In this document: in pieces, positions 8,855 through 18,000 of the stretch
Position numbering within the stretch: the first letter of the stretch is position 1
How the letters are laid out: every line of letters begins with the position of its first letter
Source: Christensenella minuta
GTDB lineage: Bacteria; Bacillota; Clostridia; Christensenellales; Christensenellaceae
Assembly (NCBI RefSeq): GCF_003628755.1
Contig: NZ_CP029256.1
Coordinates: 2,809,585 to 2,873,584 of the forward strand
Direction of reading: 5' to 3'
DNA length: 64,000 nucleotides
Position numbers and translations under genes: made by a program
Notes under the pieces: model-generated
What the model was told of the DNA's origin: nothing
Seen by the model: the letters and a program-made list of their open reading frames with translations, nothing else
Database searches by the model: none

Positions 8855-10456
8855 GTGGATACCAGTTTACTCGAATCCAAGAGTCTCGCAGACCTGCGCG
8901 AGATCGCAAAACTAGCAGGCGTAAAGTCCCCAACAAAATATAAAAAGGCAGACCTCCTTGCGAAGCTGCTCGAGATGGAGCAGGCGGAAGAGCAAAATGC
9001 CGCGTCTGAGCCGGAGGCCGTCATGAACGGGCCGGAGGCTTCCGCGCAGCCGGTCCCGGAGGCCGGGCCGGTTCCGGAAAAAGCGCCCGCATCAGGGCGG
9101 GGGCGGCCGCGGTCAAAAGCCAAACCGGAGCCGGAGGCTTCCGCACAACCGGAAGAAAAGGTGGCGGAACCCATGCAGGATTTCGGCGACGAAGAGCCTT
9201 CCGGGGAAGGAGAGCAGCATGATTCCCGACGGCGCAGGATCATTGAATATGTACCGAACAACGATGCGGTGAACGAAATACTCAATACCGGGGAATGCAA
9301 GGAAGCCAACGGCATTCTTGAGGTGCATTCCGAGGGATATGGCTTTTTGCGCAGCGAAAATTACCTGCCGGGTTCTAAAGATGTATACGTATCACAGGCG
9401 CAGATTCGTAAGTTCAACCTCAAAACAGGCGATAAGGTGCGCGGGAAAACCCGTCCGTCCAAAGACGGAGAGCGTCTTCTGGCGCTCCTGTATATTGAAA
9501 CGGTGAATGACGAGCCGGTGGAAAACTGCCAGACGCGTCCGGCGTTTGAAACGCTGACGCCGATTTACCCGGACGAACGCTTTACACTGGAAAATATCCG
9601 CGCCTCGCGCGATCTTGCCATCCGCATGATTGATCTTATTTCGCCGATCGGCAAAGGCCAGCGCGGCCTCATCGTCGCGCCGCCGAAGGCAGGTAAAACG
9701 ATCCTGCTGAAAAAGATCGCCAACAGCATTACCACCAATTATCCGGAAGTAGAGCTCTTGGTGCTGTTGATTGACGAACGCCCGGAGGAAGTTACGGATA
9801 TGCAGCGCTCGATTGCCGGCGAGGTGGTCTATTCCACCTTTGATGAAAAACCGGAAAACCATGCGCGCGTATCGGATATGGTCATCGAACGTGCCAAACG
9901 CCTCGTGGAGCACGGGCGCGACGTCGTTATTCTGCTCGACAGCCTGACACGCCTCGGCCGTGCGTACAACCTCATCGTCCCGCCGTCCGGACGGACGCTT
10001 TCCGGCGGTCTCGATCCGGCGTCGCTCTATAAGCCCAAGCGCTTTTTCGGTGCGGCGCGCAACATTGAGGGAGGCGGTTCCCTTACCATCATCGCCACGG
10101 CGCTGGTAGAAACGGGCTCCCGCATGGACGAGATCATTTATGAAGAATTCAAGGGCACGGGCAATATGGAGATTCATCTTGACCGCAAGCTGTCCGAAAA
10201 GCGTATCTTCCCGGCAGTAGACCTTGCGAAATCGGGAACCCGCCGCGAAGACCTGTTGCTTTCGCAAAAGGAGCTTGAGGGAACGTGGGCGCTGCGCAAG
10301 GCGCTTTCCTCGGGGAATACGACGGAGGTCACGGAGCAGCTCATCGGTATGCTCGTACGCACGCAGACCAACGAGGAATTCCTCGCGCGGCTGCATGAAT
10401 GGTTCCGCATCTGGGAAAAGGAAGGCTATAATTCCGGCAGCGGCGGACGCTATTAA
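8855..10456 (+). CDS. rho: Transcription termination factor Rho
   Basis: The hexameric RNA-dependent ATPase that ends transcription at Rho-dependent sites. The 533-residue protein starts with a GTG behind AAGGAG. Domains in order: SAP-like N-terminal domain (1-42), a low-complexity Pro/Glu/Ala-rich linker with one basic patch GRGRPRSK (about 45-128), the RNA-binding cold-shock-like domain with [10 protein letters not shown] (about 150-220), and the ATPase domain with the P-loop APPKAGKT (275-282), [12 protein letters not shown] and the conserved arginines of the C-terminal half. E. coli Rho has 419 residues; the difference is mostly the linker. The long leader may allow autoregulation, as known for rho in other bacteria. 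Confidence 0.97.
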   Translation: MDTSLLESKSLADLREIAKLAGVKSPTKYKKADLLAKLLEMEQAEEQNAASEPEAVMNGPEASAQPVPEAGPVPEKAPASGRGRPRSKAKPEPEASAQPEEKVAEPMQDFGDEEPSGEGEQHDSRRRRIIEYVPNNDAVNEILNTGECKEANGILEVHSEGYGFLRSENYLPGSKDVYVSQAQIRKFNLKTGDKVRGKTRPSKDGERLLALLYIETVNDEPVENCQTRPAFETLTPIYPDERFTLENIRASRDLAIRMIDLISPIGKGQRGLIVAPPKAGKTILLKKIANSITTNYPEVELLVLLIDERPEEVTDMQRSIAGEVVYSTFDEKPENHARVSDMVIERAKRLVEHGRDVVILLDSLTRLGRAYNLIVPPSGRTLSGGLDPASLYKPKRFFGAARNIEGGGSLTIIATALVETGSRMDEIIYEEFKGTGNMEIHLDRKLSEKRIFPAVDLAKSGTRREDLLLSQKELEGTWALRKALSSGNTTEVTEQLIGMLVRTQTNEEFLARLHEWFRIWEKEGYNSGSGGRY

Positions 10457-10470
10457 TTATTAGACGGAAG

Positions 10471-10506
10471 AAAAACGGATATCCGCTCCCGGATATCCGT
10501 TTTTTC
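10471..10506 (+). terminator. Terminator of rho
   Basis: ACGGATATCCG / CGGATATCCGT stem around CTCC, flanked by A5 and T6; it can serve rho and the convergent esterase gene. Confidence 0.9.
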
Positions 10507-10519
10507 GTGACGCCCTGCT

Positions 10520-11155
10520 TTATCCCAGTATTTCCTTTACACATTGGTAAAACGCGCGCGCCAGCTTTTCATGGCCCTCTTTATCCAAATGGAGCTGGTC
10601 GAGCGGCGACGGCGCAGCCAGCTTCGCGGCATCGATATAGTGGCAGCCATGAAGCTCCGCCATATTCCTGTAGCGCGGCGCCAGCTCCCCGGCCGTTAAA
10701 ACGGAGCGCTCGTCGAAGCAGTCGCCAAAACAGCTCTCCGCTATCCTTTCCCCGATCCTGATGGGCGATACGACCAAAATTTCAGGAACGCCGTCCCTGC
10801 CATAGATAGGGCTCTGCGCTTTGACGATCAGCTGCTCGAGGCATTTGGAAATAGAAAACGCGGTCTGTCCAAGGTGCACCTTGGTGTCGTTGGTACCCAG
10901 CATAATAACCAGCAGGTCCACCGGCTTTTTGGTCAGCAGGCACGGCTCCAGGTAAGAAAGACCGTTCCGGCAGGGCTCTGCCGGGTCGTCCAGACCCGTG
11001 GTGCGGGCGTTCATCCCCTCCTCATAAACGAGGTATCCGTCCCCAAGAAGCGTTTGGAGTATGCCCGTCCAGCGTTCGTGGTAGGGCGCGCGGCGCCCGT
11101 CCGCCGGGCGGTATCCCCATGTATTGGAATCGCCGTAACAAACGATCGTTTTCAT
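10520..11155 (-). CDS. SGNH/GDSL-family hydrolase (esterase)
   Basis: A 211-residue SGNH hydrolase, probably an esterase or arylesterase-like deacetylase. All four blocks are readable: block I YGDSNTWG with the nucleophilic Ser, the Gly/Asn block, GTND (block III), and block V DQLHLDKEGH with the catalytic Asp and His. The start is taken as the ATG at 11155, 9 bases after GGCGGG; the in-frame ATG at 11164 touches the ribosome site. No signal peptide is present, so it acts in the cytoplasm. It stands alone between rho and a divergent sensor kinase gene; substrates of this group include acetylated sugars and aryl esters. Confidence 0.88.
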   Translation of the reverse strand: MKTIVCYGDSNTWGYRPADGRRAPYHERWTGILQTLLGDGYLVYEEGMNARTTGLDDPAEPCRNGLSYLEPCLLTKKPVDLLVIMLGTNDTKVHLGQTAFSISKCLEQLIVKAQSPIYGRDGVPEILVVSPIRIGERIAESCFGDCFDERSVLTAGELAPRYRNMAELHGCHYIDAAKLAAPSPLDQLHLDKEGHEKLARAFYQCVKEILG

Positions 11156-11314
11156 TTCATTCATCCCGCCTTTTACTTTTGCAGCCTTTTGAATAAAAAT
11201 ACGGATGCTCCAACAGGCCCTGTGCTGCGCGGCCGGAAGGACCGCGGAAACTCTTTGTCCCGCGCCGTATGTATGCCTTTATGATACAACAAAGCGCGTC
11301 CCGGTTCAATGGAC

Positions 11315-11343
11315 TTTACCAAAACGGCTTTTTGTGCTATATT
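11315..11343 (+). promoter_or_regulatory. Possible promoter of the kinase/regulator pair
   Basis: TTTACC (11315-11320), 17 bases, TATATT (11338-11343), about 30 bases before the kinase start. The -35 box is only a partial match. Confidence 0.4.
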
Positions 11344-11375
11344 TTGAGCTGTATCGAAGAATTGCGGAGGCGCGT

Positions 11376-12872
11376 GTGAAACTCAGGGACCTCGATGTGC
11401 GAAAAAAAATAATGCTCACAAACTTTATGATGATCGTGATCCCGGTCCTCATCATTTTGCTGATTACGATGGGGATACTCGTCGGGATACTCACGGACGC
11501 GGGTTCCAGCGTAACGATTGCGGCGGCAAGCAAGTGGGCGGGGGAAACGACCAATTACCAGCTCCAGCTGATGGTCGATTCGCTGAACGAAGACCTTGTG
11601 GAAAATAAAGACGCGTTTAGGGAAGGCTCGTCCTTTTTAGAGATTTGCTCGGAGCTCGAACAGATCGGCGTAAAAATTGCGGTTTCGGATGAAACGGACG
11701 TCCGCTATGTGTCGCCCGGCACATCCTATGAAGAGCTTGACGCGCAGGCCGGCGCGCTCCATGCGGCCGGCGCGCCTTCCTTTGTACGCACGCAGGAGGG
11801 ATTTGCCTGCCGCACTGTGACGGAAAGTGAAAACGGCGTTTTTTCCATCATTGCCGCCGCTCCCGGCCTCGCATATCCTGCGGGGGAATATTATGCTTAT
11901 GATTCGCTGAAAAGCCACCTGAAGGTGATCCTCGTGGCTGTGGGCGCGGCCGCTATTATCATCATTATTTTTACCGGGATCAATCTTTCCAAACGGCTGT
12001 CGCGCAGTATCCTTGCTCCGGTACGGAAACTCGGGGAAGCGACCTTCGCGGTGCGCAGCGGCAACCTTAATCACCCGGTGGGTTATGCGTCCGGGGATGA
12101 ACTTGGGCAGGTATGCGTTCTCTTCGACGAGATGCGCCTGCGTCTCAAGGAGTCCGAGCAGGCGGAAAAGCGTTACGAACAGCAGCGGAAACAGCTCATA
12201 GCGGGCATTTCCCACGATCTTTCCACCCCGCTCACAACGATCAAGGGCTATGTGAGCGGTATCCTCGACGGAGTTGCGGATACACCGGAAAAGAGGGAGC
12301 ATTATCTGCGCACCATTTACGACCGGGCGTGCGGCATGGATAAAATGGTAGACAGCCTGTTCCTGTTCTCCAAACTCGATCTTAATCAGGAACCCTTCCG
12401 CATGGAGCGGGTCGACCTCGTGCCCTATTTCGAAGATTGGTGCGGCGCGGCGCGGGAAAAGGCCGACGGCATGGAGATCGTGCTTCGGCGCGGCACTTGC
12501 GAAAGCGCGCCGGTCATAGTCGACCGTTTTCAGTTCGACCGGGTAGTGGCCAACCTGCTCGACAACAGCATCAAATACCGCCGGGGGGATTCCGGGAAAA
12601 TAGAGCTTTGCCTCAGCTGCGCCGGGAATACGGTTGCGCTGGTTTTTCAGGATAATGGCATCGGCGTTGCCGAGGGAGAAACGGAAAAAATATTTGAAAG
12701 CTTTTACCGCACGGACCCGGCCCGCGGCAACGCCGCTAGGGGAAACGGGCTCGGGCTTGCCATTGTACGGCGGATCATAGAGCGCATGGGCGGCAGTATC
12801 AGCGCGCACGCGCGGAAAAGCGGCGGCCTGCGGCTGGCCATTATCCTGCCAAAGGCGGAAGGAGACATATGA
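11376..12872 (+). CDS. Sensor histidine kinase (HAMP, HisKA, HATPase)
   Basis: A membrane sensor kinase of 498 residues. The GTG at 11376 follows GGAGG by 5 bases. A first helix (about residues 14-36) and a second (about 185-207) enclose an extracellular domain of about 150 residues. HAMP follows, then the phospho-acceptor His280 in AGISHDLSTPLTTIKGY, the N box LLDNSIKYR, and the G boxes DNGIGV and GNGLGLAIVRR. The stop overlaps the start of the response regulator gene (ATGA), so the two form a cognate pair. The signal is unknown; the extracellular domain shows no family I recognise. Confidence 0.93.
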   Translation: MKLRDLDVRKKIMLTNFMMIVIPVLIILLITMGILVGILTDAGSSVTIAAASKWAGETTNYQLQLMVDSLNEDLVENKDAFREGSSFLEICSELEQIGVKIAVSDETDVRYVSPGTSYEELDAQAGALHAAGAPSFVRTQEGFACRTVTESENGVFSIIAAAPGLAYPAGEYYAYDSLKSHLKVILVAVGAAAIIIIIFTGINLSKRLSRSILAPVRKLGEATFAVRSGNLNHPVGYASGDELGQVCVLFDEMRLRLKESEQAEKRYEQQRKQLIAGISHDLSTPLTTIKGYVSGILDGVADTPEKREHYLRTIYDRACGMDKMVDSLFLFSKLDLNQEPFRMERVDLVPYFEDWCGAAREKADGMEIVLRRGTCESAPVIVDRFQFDRVVANLLDNSIKYRRGDSGKIELCLSCAGNTVALVFQDNGIGVAEGETEKIFESFYRTDPARGNAARGNGLGLAIVRRIIERMGGSISAHARKSGGLRLAIILPKAEGDI

Positions 12873-13543
12873 AAAAAATATTGATTATCGAAGACGACGC
12901 GAGCATCGCGGAGCTTGAGCGGGATTACCTGATGGCGAACGGCTTTGAGGTAACGGTCATAGGAGACGGCCGCGAAGGCCTCAGGAAAGCCCTGGAGGAA
13001 GAATTCGCCCTCATTGTGCTCGATGTGATGCTGCCCGGCGCGGACGGCTTTGAGATTTGTACGGAGATCCGCGCGCATAAAAACACGCCGGTGCTGATGG
13101 TGTCGGCGCGGCGGGACGATGTGGATAAGGTAAAGGGCCTTGGCCTCGGTGCGGACGACTATATGGTCAAGCCCTTCAGTCCGTCCGAGCTGGTCGCCCG
13201 CGTGCGGGCACATATCTCCCGTTACGAGAGGCTGACCAATAAGGCGGAGGGAAGCACGCTTTCCGTGCGCGGCCTCACAATCGATATCCCCGCACGCCGG
13301 GTCTATGTGCAGGGCGAAGAAGCGGTGCTGAAAAACAAGGAGTTCGAGCTGCTGTTGTTTTTCGCGGAAAATCCGAATATTGTGTTCAGCAAGGAGACCC
13401 TGTTCGACCGCATCTGGGGGATGGATTCCCTTGGCGATACGGCGACCGTAACGGTGCATGTGAACCGGATTCGCGATAAGATCGAGCATGCGGATAAATA
13501 TATTGAAACGGTATGGGGGTCGGGCTACCGCTTCCGCGGATGA
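12869..13543 (+). CDS. OmpR/PhoB-family response regulator
   Basis: A 224-residue regulator: receiver domain (1-115) with the acidic pair Glu8/Asp9, phosphorylated Asp52 in IVLDVMLPG, and Lys in MVKPFSP; then a winged-helix DNA-binding domain (about 128-222) ending in VWGSGYRFRG. It is translationally coupled to the kinase upstream and should be phosphorylated by it. Its 3' end overlaps the 3' end of the convergent rlmA gene by 19 bases, so no terminator can lie between them. Targets are not evident in the window. Confidence 0.95.
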   Translation: MKKILIIEDDASIAELERDYLMANGFEVTVIGDGREGLRKALEEEFALIVLDVMLPGADGFEICTEIRAHKNTPVLMVSARRDDVDKVKGLGLGADDYMVKPFSPSELVARVRAHISRYERLTNKAEGSTLSVRGLTIDIPARRVYVQGEEAVLKNKEFELLLFFAENPNIVFSKETLFDRIWGMDSLGDTATVTVHVNRIRDKIEHADKYIETVWGSGYRFRG

Positions 13544-14397
13544 TCTTTCCGGCCGCCCGGCAGGAACGCGGCGAAAATTTCCATGTGGATGGTGATCTCC
13601 CGGACCTGGGAAAGGTCCGCCTGCTCTATGGGTACGCCCGAGGTAAGGGGTGTCATCCGGTAAAAAGCCTCGAGCTGCCTCCCTGAAACGGGCAGCGTAT
13701 ACCGAAGGGACTGGTGATCGGCGATATCGGCGTTTTCCGCCATATGGCCGATTATTTTTTTGTTGGAATAATCCGCGCGGGAAAGATGCGCCGCCACGCA
13801 CCGCCGCAGCTCGCGCAGGTAATCCTCCCCGGGGACGGCCTTTATGAGCACGCCGCCCGGTGCGAGCACGCGCGCAAATTCTCCATAGTTCGCGGGCGAG
13901 AGGATACTCAGGACCGCCCCTGCCGAGCCTCCTGCGGCCGGAATATTCGCGAGGTCGGCAACCATGTAACGCACTGCCGCAGGCTCGCGGCACGCGGAAA
14001 GCACAGCCTCGCGGGCATTGTCCATCGCGTATACATCCCAGCCCTCCGCGGAAAGCATGCGCGCGTAATAGCCCTCGCCGCAGCCCGCATCGAGGACCAC
14101 GCGCGGACCGTCCGGCATATGTTTTTGCAGCAGGGTCCGGACCGTCTGTGCAGCGGGAACGTAAAATCCCTCTTCAAAAACAGCCCTCCTGCTTTCAAAC
14201 AGGTCCTTTCCATAATACGCGCCCGTTCCGCAGCCGGAAAGGAAATTCACATACCCTTTGCCGGACAGGTCGAAGCAATGCCCGTTTGCGCACAAAAAGC
14301 TGCCTGTTTCCCGCAAGGAAAACGGTTGGTTGCAGATAGGGCACCTGAAAAAGGCCTCGCTGCCTTGGAATTTTTGTACGACGGTTTTGATTTTCAT
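13525..14397 (-). CDS. rlmA: 23S rRNA guanine-N1 methyltransferase RlmA family
   Basis: A SAM-dependent methyltransferase of 290 residues. An N-terminal zinc finger (CPICNQPFSL ... CANGHCFD, residues 19-41) precedes the Rossmann fold with motif I VLDAGCGEGYYAR near residue 96. This zinc-finger-plus-methyltransferase layout is that of RlmA, which methylates G745 (or G748 in the TlrB branch) of 23S rRNA and thereby affects antibiotic binding. The conserved GKGYVNFL stretch after the finger also fits. The gene is convergent with and overlaps the response regulator gene. Which of the two guanines is the target cannot be told. Confidence 0.88.
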   Translation of the reverse strand: MKIKTVVQKFQGSEAFFRCPICNQPFSLRETGSFLCANGHCFDLSGKGYVNFLSGCGTGAYYGKDLFESRRAVFEEGFYVPAAQTVRTLLQKHMPDGPRVVLDAGCGEGYYARMLSAEGWDVYAMDNAREAVLSACREPAAVRYMVADLANIPAAGGSAGAVLSILSPANYGEFARVLAPGGVLIKAVPGEDYLRELRRCVAAHLSRADYSNKKIIGHMAENADIADHQSLRYTLPVSGRQLEAFYRMTPLTSGVPIEQADLSQVREITIHMEIFAAFLPGGRKDHPRKR

Positions 14398-14806
14398 TAC
14401 GGGACCTCAAAAGCGGGAGTTGCGTCCTTGCGCACCCCGCCGTTTTCTCTTTATTTACATTTGCATTGCTGCAGCGGCTGTACCGGTCGCAGGGGCCTGC
14501 ATACCCGCCGCAGTACGCGAAGCCCTTTTCCTCTGCGCAGCAGGTGTAAAATCGGGCATACATCCTCCGGCCCATACCGGAACCGGAACGCCCTGCCCCG
14601 GGCAGCCTTCGCGCTCCTGCGGATGATCTTGGCGCCGTAAGTACCCGGACACGCAGCAGCCGGCCTTCATTGGCGGTTCTCCCTTCCGGGAACGCATTTA
14701 TCATAACATTTATTTTTTGGAAAGGAAACGTTTATCTCCCGTTTAGGGATTCTTTAGAATTGCGGGGTATCAAGGAAGTAAGGCAACGGAAAGGCAGGTT
14801 TCAAGA
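14398..14806. other. Intergenic stretch with doubtful Cys-rich frames
   Basis: About 400 bases without a secure gene. On the minus strand a frame starting at 14672 (MKAGCCVSGYLRR, 71 codons) has a ribosome site GGGAG at 7 bases, and a second overlapping frame contains a Cys-rich run (FYTCCAEEKGF, YCGGYAGPC). Neither resembles a family I know, and both lie in GC-rich sequence where chance frames are long. They may be remnants of one frameshifted small gene. Confidence 0.3.
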
Positions 14807-15430
14807 ATGGATTGGATTGTTACCCTGATGGATCAGTTTGGATATGCCGGCGTCGGGCTTCTCATTGCGGTGGAGAATATTTTCCCGCCCATCCCCTCGG
14901 AGGTCGTCCTTGCGTTCGGCGGTTTTATGACCACATACTCGAGCCTCGGCGTATGGGGCGTTGTGCTGGCGGCAACGGCCGGATCAGTTGCAGGCGCACT
15001 CGTTCTTTACTGGGTAGGGCGTATGCTGAATGCGGAACGGCTCGAAAAATGGCTGGGGGGAAAGCTGGGACGGATTTTGCACCTTCGCCCGGATGATGTG
15101 GAAAAAGCGCGCGTCTGGTTTGAAAAGCGCGGCGGAAAAGCGGTATTCCTGTGCCGCTTTATCCCCATCGTGCGCAGCCTGATCTCGGTCCCAGCGGGCA
15201 TGACGCGGATGAACGTGTCTAAATTCCTTGCGTTTTCTGCGGCAGGCACCTTTCTGTGGAACCTTGTACTGGTGAATCTCGGCGCGTTTATGGGCGCCTC
15301 CTGGGAAAAAATAGCGGACGCGGTCGGCGCCTACGCAGGCGCCGTTGCGGCGGTTATTGCCGCGGCGCTCCTGGCCGCGGGCTTCCTCTTCTACAAAAAA
15401 CGGCTGGCGAAGAAAAAAGGGACGGTGTGA
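14807..15430 (+). CDS. DedA-family membrane protein
   Basis: A 207-residue integral membrane protein of the DedA (SNARE-associated/VTT) family. The hallmarks are present: the early re-entrant region ENIFPPIPSEVVL, the GSVAGALVLYWVGR segment, and the arginine-containing motif CRFIPIVRSLISVPAGMTRM near residue 120. Members move undecaprenyl phosphate or phospholipids across the membrane and support membrane potential and drug tolerance; some are specific C55-P flippases. The C-terminus is a basic tail (YKKRLAKKKG). It appears to be a single-gene unit. Which lipid it handles is not readable from the sequence. Confidence 0.92.
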   Translation: MDWIVTLMDQFGYAGVGLLIAVENIFPPIPSEVVLAFGGFMTTYSSLGVWGVVLAATAGSVAGALVLYWVGRMLNAERLEKWLGGKLGRILHLRPDDVEKARVWFEKRGGKAVFLCRFIPIVRSLISVPAGMTRMNVSKFLAFSAAGTFLWNLVLVNLGAFMGASWEKIADAVGAYAGAVAAVIAAALLAAGFLFYKKRLAKKKGTV

Positions 15431-15588
15431 AAGGAAGCCGCATTGACAGCGCCTTCCCAAGCCGATACAATAAAAAGGAGCATTTTTACGGCAAATTTTA
15501 TTCAACACGGCGGTAAATGATTGCTGTACGGCCATTTTGGAAAAGGCGGGCACGGCATCTTTCAAACACGCAGAATGGGGAAATTTAA

Positions 15589-16134
15589 ATGAACGAACAG
15601 GTAAAACAGATTGCGGCGCGGATTCGCGAATTGCGCGAAATCCTTGATATCCCGCAGGAAGAAGTTGCGAAAAAAGTCGAGGTGAGCCTCGGCGAATACC
15701 AAAAATACGAGCAGGCCGAGGACGATATCCCGATCGGCGTCCTGTACGGCGTGGCGGCGGAGCTCGGCGTGGACCCGACGGAACTTTTAACGGGCGAAGC
15801 CCCGCGGATGGACGAATATACCATCGTGCGCGGCGGGAACGGCGTAAGCGTGGAGAGGTATCCGGGCTACGCGTTCACGGCCCTTGCCTATAACTATAAA
15901 AACCGTGATATGGAGCCAATGATCGTCACGATTTCACCGAATGACGAGGCGGAGCTCGTGACGCACAGCGGGCAGGAGTTCAATTATGTCCTCGAAGGGG
16001 CGATTAAGGTTGTGATCCGCGGGCGTGAATTTGTCCTCAAAGCGGGCGACAGCATCTATTTCAATCCCGAGCTTCCCCATGGGCAGCGCGCGGTGACGGA
16101 TGTGGCAAAATTTTTGACGATTATCAACGAGTGA
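15589..16134 (+). CDS. XRE-family regulator with C-terminal cupin domain
   Basis: A 181-residue regulator: helix-turn-helix of the lambda repressor type (about residues 5-65, IPQEEVAKKVEVSLGEYQKYE) followed by a cupin-2 sensor domain (about 105-175, HSGQEFNYVLEGAIKV ... FNPELPHGQRA). Such proteins bind a small effector in the cupin barrel. The acyl-CoA synthetase gene starts 10 bases downstream, so the regulator probably controls its own operon and senses the acid or acyl-CoA handled there. This pairing is recurrent in anaerobic Firmicutes. The ribosome site is weak (GGGG). Confidence 0.9.
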   Translation: MNEQVKQIAARIRELREILDIPQEEVAKKVEVSLGEYQKYEQAEDDIPIGVLYGVAAELGVDPTELLTGEAPRMDEYTIVRGGNGVSVERYPGYAFTALAYNYKNRDMEPMIVTISPNDEAELVTHSGQEFNYVLEGAIKVVIRGREFVLKAGDSIYFNPELPHGQRAVTDVAKFLTIINE

Positions 16135-16144
16135 GGGCAGGCGG

Positions 16145-17800
16145 ATGTTAGAAAAGTTTTTGGACAGGACGGAATTTACGGGCTACGATGATTTCAAGCA
16201 GAATTATAAGCTGAACATCCCGGATCATTTCAATTTTAGTTACGATATCGTAGACGAATGGGCAAAACAGGACGAAAACAAGCCCGCGCTCGTGTGGTGT
16301 GACGACGACGGCAATGAAAAACGCTTTTCGTTCGGCGACATAAAACGGATGAGTGACAAAGCCGCCAACATGTTGAAAAGCATGGGGGTCAGGCGGGGCG
16401 AACCGGTGATGCTGATGCTCAAGCAGCGGCCGGAGGTGTGGTTTATGATGGTGGGGCTGCATAAGCTCGGCGCCATCTGTATTCCCGCGACATTCCAGCT
16501 GACGCCCAAGGATATTATTTACCGCTGCAACGCGGCGGATGTGAAAATGATCTGCGCGGTGGACGATGATGAGATGCTGCGGCACATCGAGGCGTCGCTT
16601 CCCGAATGCAAAACGGTCGAAAACGTCGGCGTGGTGGGGGAGAATGTTCCCGCCTGGGGGTTTGACCTGCGCGCGGCTCTTGGAGAAGCAAGCGAAAACT
16701 GGACACGCGAATATTTCAATGAGACAGGCGATCCCATGCTGATCTATTTCTCTTCGGGTACGACGGGAATGCCGAAGATGATTCTGCACGATTTTACCTA
16801 TCCGCTCGGGCATATCGTGACGGCAAAATACTGGCAGAAGGTGGAAGACGGCGGCCTGCATCTCACGGTGTCCGATTCCGGCTGGGCAAAATTCGGCTGG
16901 GGCAAGATCTATGGCCAGTGGATCTGCGGGGCGGTGATCGTCGCCTACGATACGGAAAAATTCAATCCGCAGAAGCTGCTCGAGACGATTGACCGCCTGA
17001 AACTGACGACTTTCTGCGCGCCGCCCACCATCTACCGTTTTCTGATAAAGGAAGATATGAGCCACTGCGACTTTTCCACGATCAAGCATGCGGGGATCGC
17101 GGGCGAACCGCTCAATCCCGAGGTGTATAACCGCTTCCTGGAGACGACCGGCCTTGCGGTTACGGAAGGCTTTGGCCAGTCGGAAACCAGCGTGCTGATC
17201 GCTAACTTCGGCTGGGACCCGATCAAGCCCGGTTCCACGGGCAAACCGTCCCCGCTTTACGACGTCGACATTGTGGACGAAGACGGAAATTCGTGCGAAG
17301 ACGGCGTGGTCGGCTCCATTGTCGTCAAAAATACGGACAAAAAACACCCGGCTGGGCTGTTCAAGAAATATTACCGGGATGAAGAAGCGACGAACCGTTG
17401 CTGGAAAAACGGTGTGTATAATACGGGCGATACGGCATGGCGGGATGCGGAGGGCTATTTCTGGTTTGTGGGCAGGAACGACGACGTGATTAAATGTTCG
17501 GGCTACCGTATCGGGCCGTTCGAGGTGGAAAGCGCGCTCCTCACGCATCCCTGCGTGCTGGAATGCGCGGTTACAGCGGTGCCCGATCCGGTCCGCGGCC
17601 AGGTGGTAAAGGCGACGGTGGTGCTCGCGCGGGGGTTTGAGGCTTCGGACACGCTCAAAAAAGAGCTTCAGACGCATGTGAAAAATGTCACCGCGCCTTA
17701 TAAATACCCCCGCGTGGTGGAATTTGTAGACGAGCTTCCCAAGACAGTCAGCGGAAAAATCCGCCGGGTACAGATACGTAACGAGGACGCGGATAAGTAG
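16145..17800 (+). CDS. AMP-forming acyl-CoA synthetase
   Basis: A 551-residue ATP-dependent acyl-CoA ligase of the ANL superfamily, closest in layout to medium-chain/acetyl-CoA synthetase-like enzymes. Visible motifs: P-loop YFSSGTTGMPK (201-211), the acyl-pocket region GFGQSET, the adenylate motif YNTGDTAWRDAEGYFWFVGR, the hinge CSGYRIGP, and the C-terminal catalytic lysine in KTVSGKIRR. It activates a carboxylic acid to its CoA thioester in the cytoplasm, with AMP and PPi released. Its start is 10 bases after the cupin regulator. The chain length of the substrate is not clear; a branched or aromatic acid is also possible. Confidence 0.9.
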   Translation: MLEKFLDRTEFTGYDDFKQNYKLNIPDHFNFSYDIVDEWAKQDENKPALVWCDDDGNEKRFSFGDIKRMSDKAANMLKSMGVRRGEPVMLMLKQRPEVWFMMVGLHKLGAICIPATFQLTPKDIIYRCNAADVKMICAVDDDEMLRHIEASLPECKTVENVGVVGENVPAWGFDLRAALGEASENWTREYFNETGDPMLIYFSSGTTGMPKMILHDFTYPLGHIVTAKYWQKVEDGGLHLTVSDSGWAKFGWGKIYGQWICGAVIVAYDTEKFNPQKLLETIDRLKLTTFCAPPTIYRFLIKEDMSHCDFSTIKHAGIAGEPLNPEVYNRFLETTGLAVTEGFGQSETSVLIANFGWDPIKPGSTGKPSPLYDVDIVDEDGNSCEDGVVGSIVVKNTDKKHPAGLFKKYYRDEEATNRCWKNGVYNTGDTAWRDAEGYFWFVGRNDDVIKCSGYRIGPFEVESALLTHPCVLECAVTAVPDPVRGQVVKATVVLARGFEASDTLKKELQTHVKNVTAPYKYPRVVEFVDELPKTVSGKIRRVQIRNEDADK

Positions 17801-17920
17801 AATGAAACGGGGAGCGGCGCTTCCGTGACCGGCCAAGGGCTTCAGGAGCAGGAATGTCCGCAAAGCAGGAAGCAGGCACGTTGAGTGTTTTGCTGTCCCG
17901 CACCCGCCCGGGTGCCCGTC

Positions 17921-17957
17921 AAAAAAGCGTTCCCCGTGCGAAAGGGAACGCTTTTTT
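17921..17957 (+). terminator. Terminator after the acyl-CoA synthetase gene
   Basis: AAAAAAGCGTTCCC / GGGAACGCTTTTTT, loop CGTGCGAAA; symmetrical, so it may also stop the convergent GNAT gene. Confidence 0.9.
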
Positions 17958-18000
17958 GAAATAGAAGAGGAGAGAAAATTGCACTGAAGACGGCCGTAGC

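Noticed and set aside
14195-14704. 169-codon minus-strand frame with a Cys-rich run
   Set aside because: Half of it lies inside rlmA in another frame; only the outer part is possible, so it is listed as a doubtful intergenic stretch.
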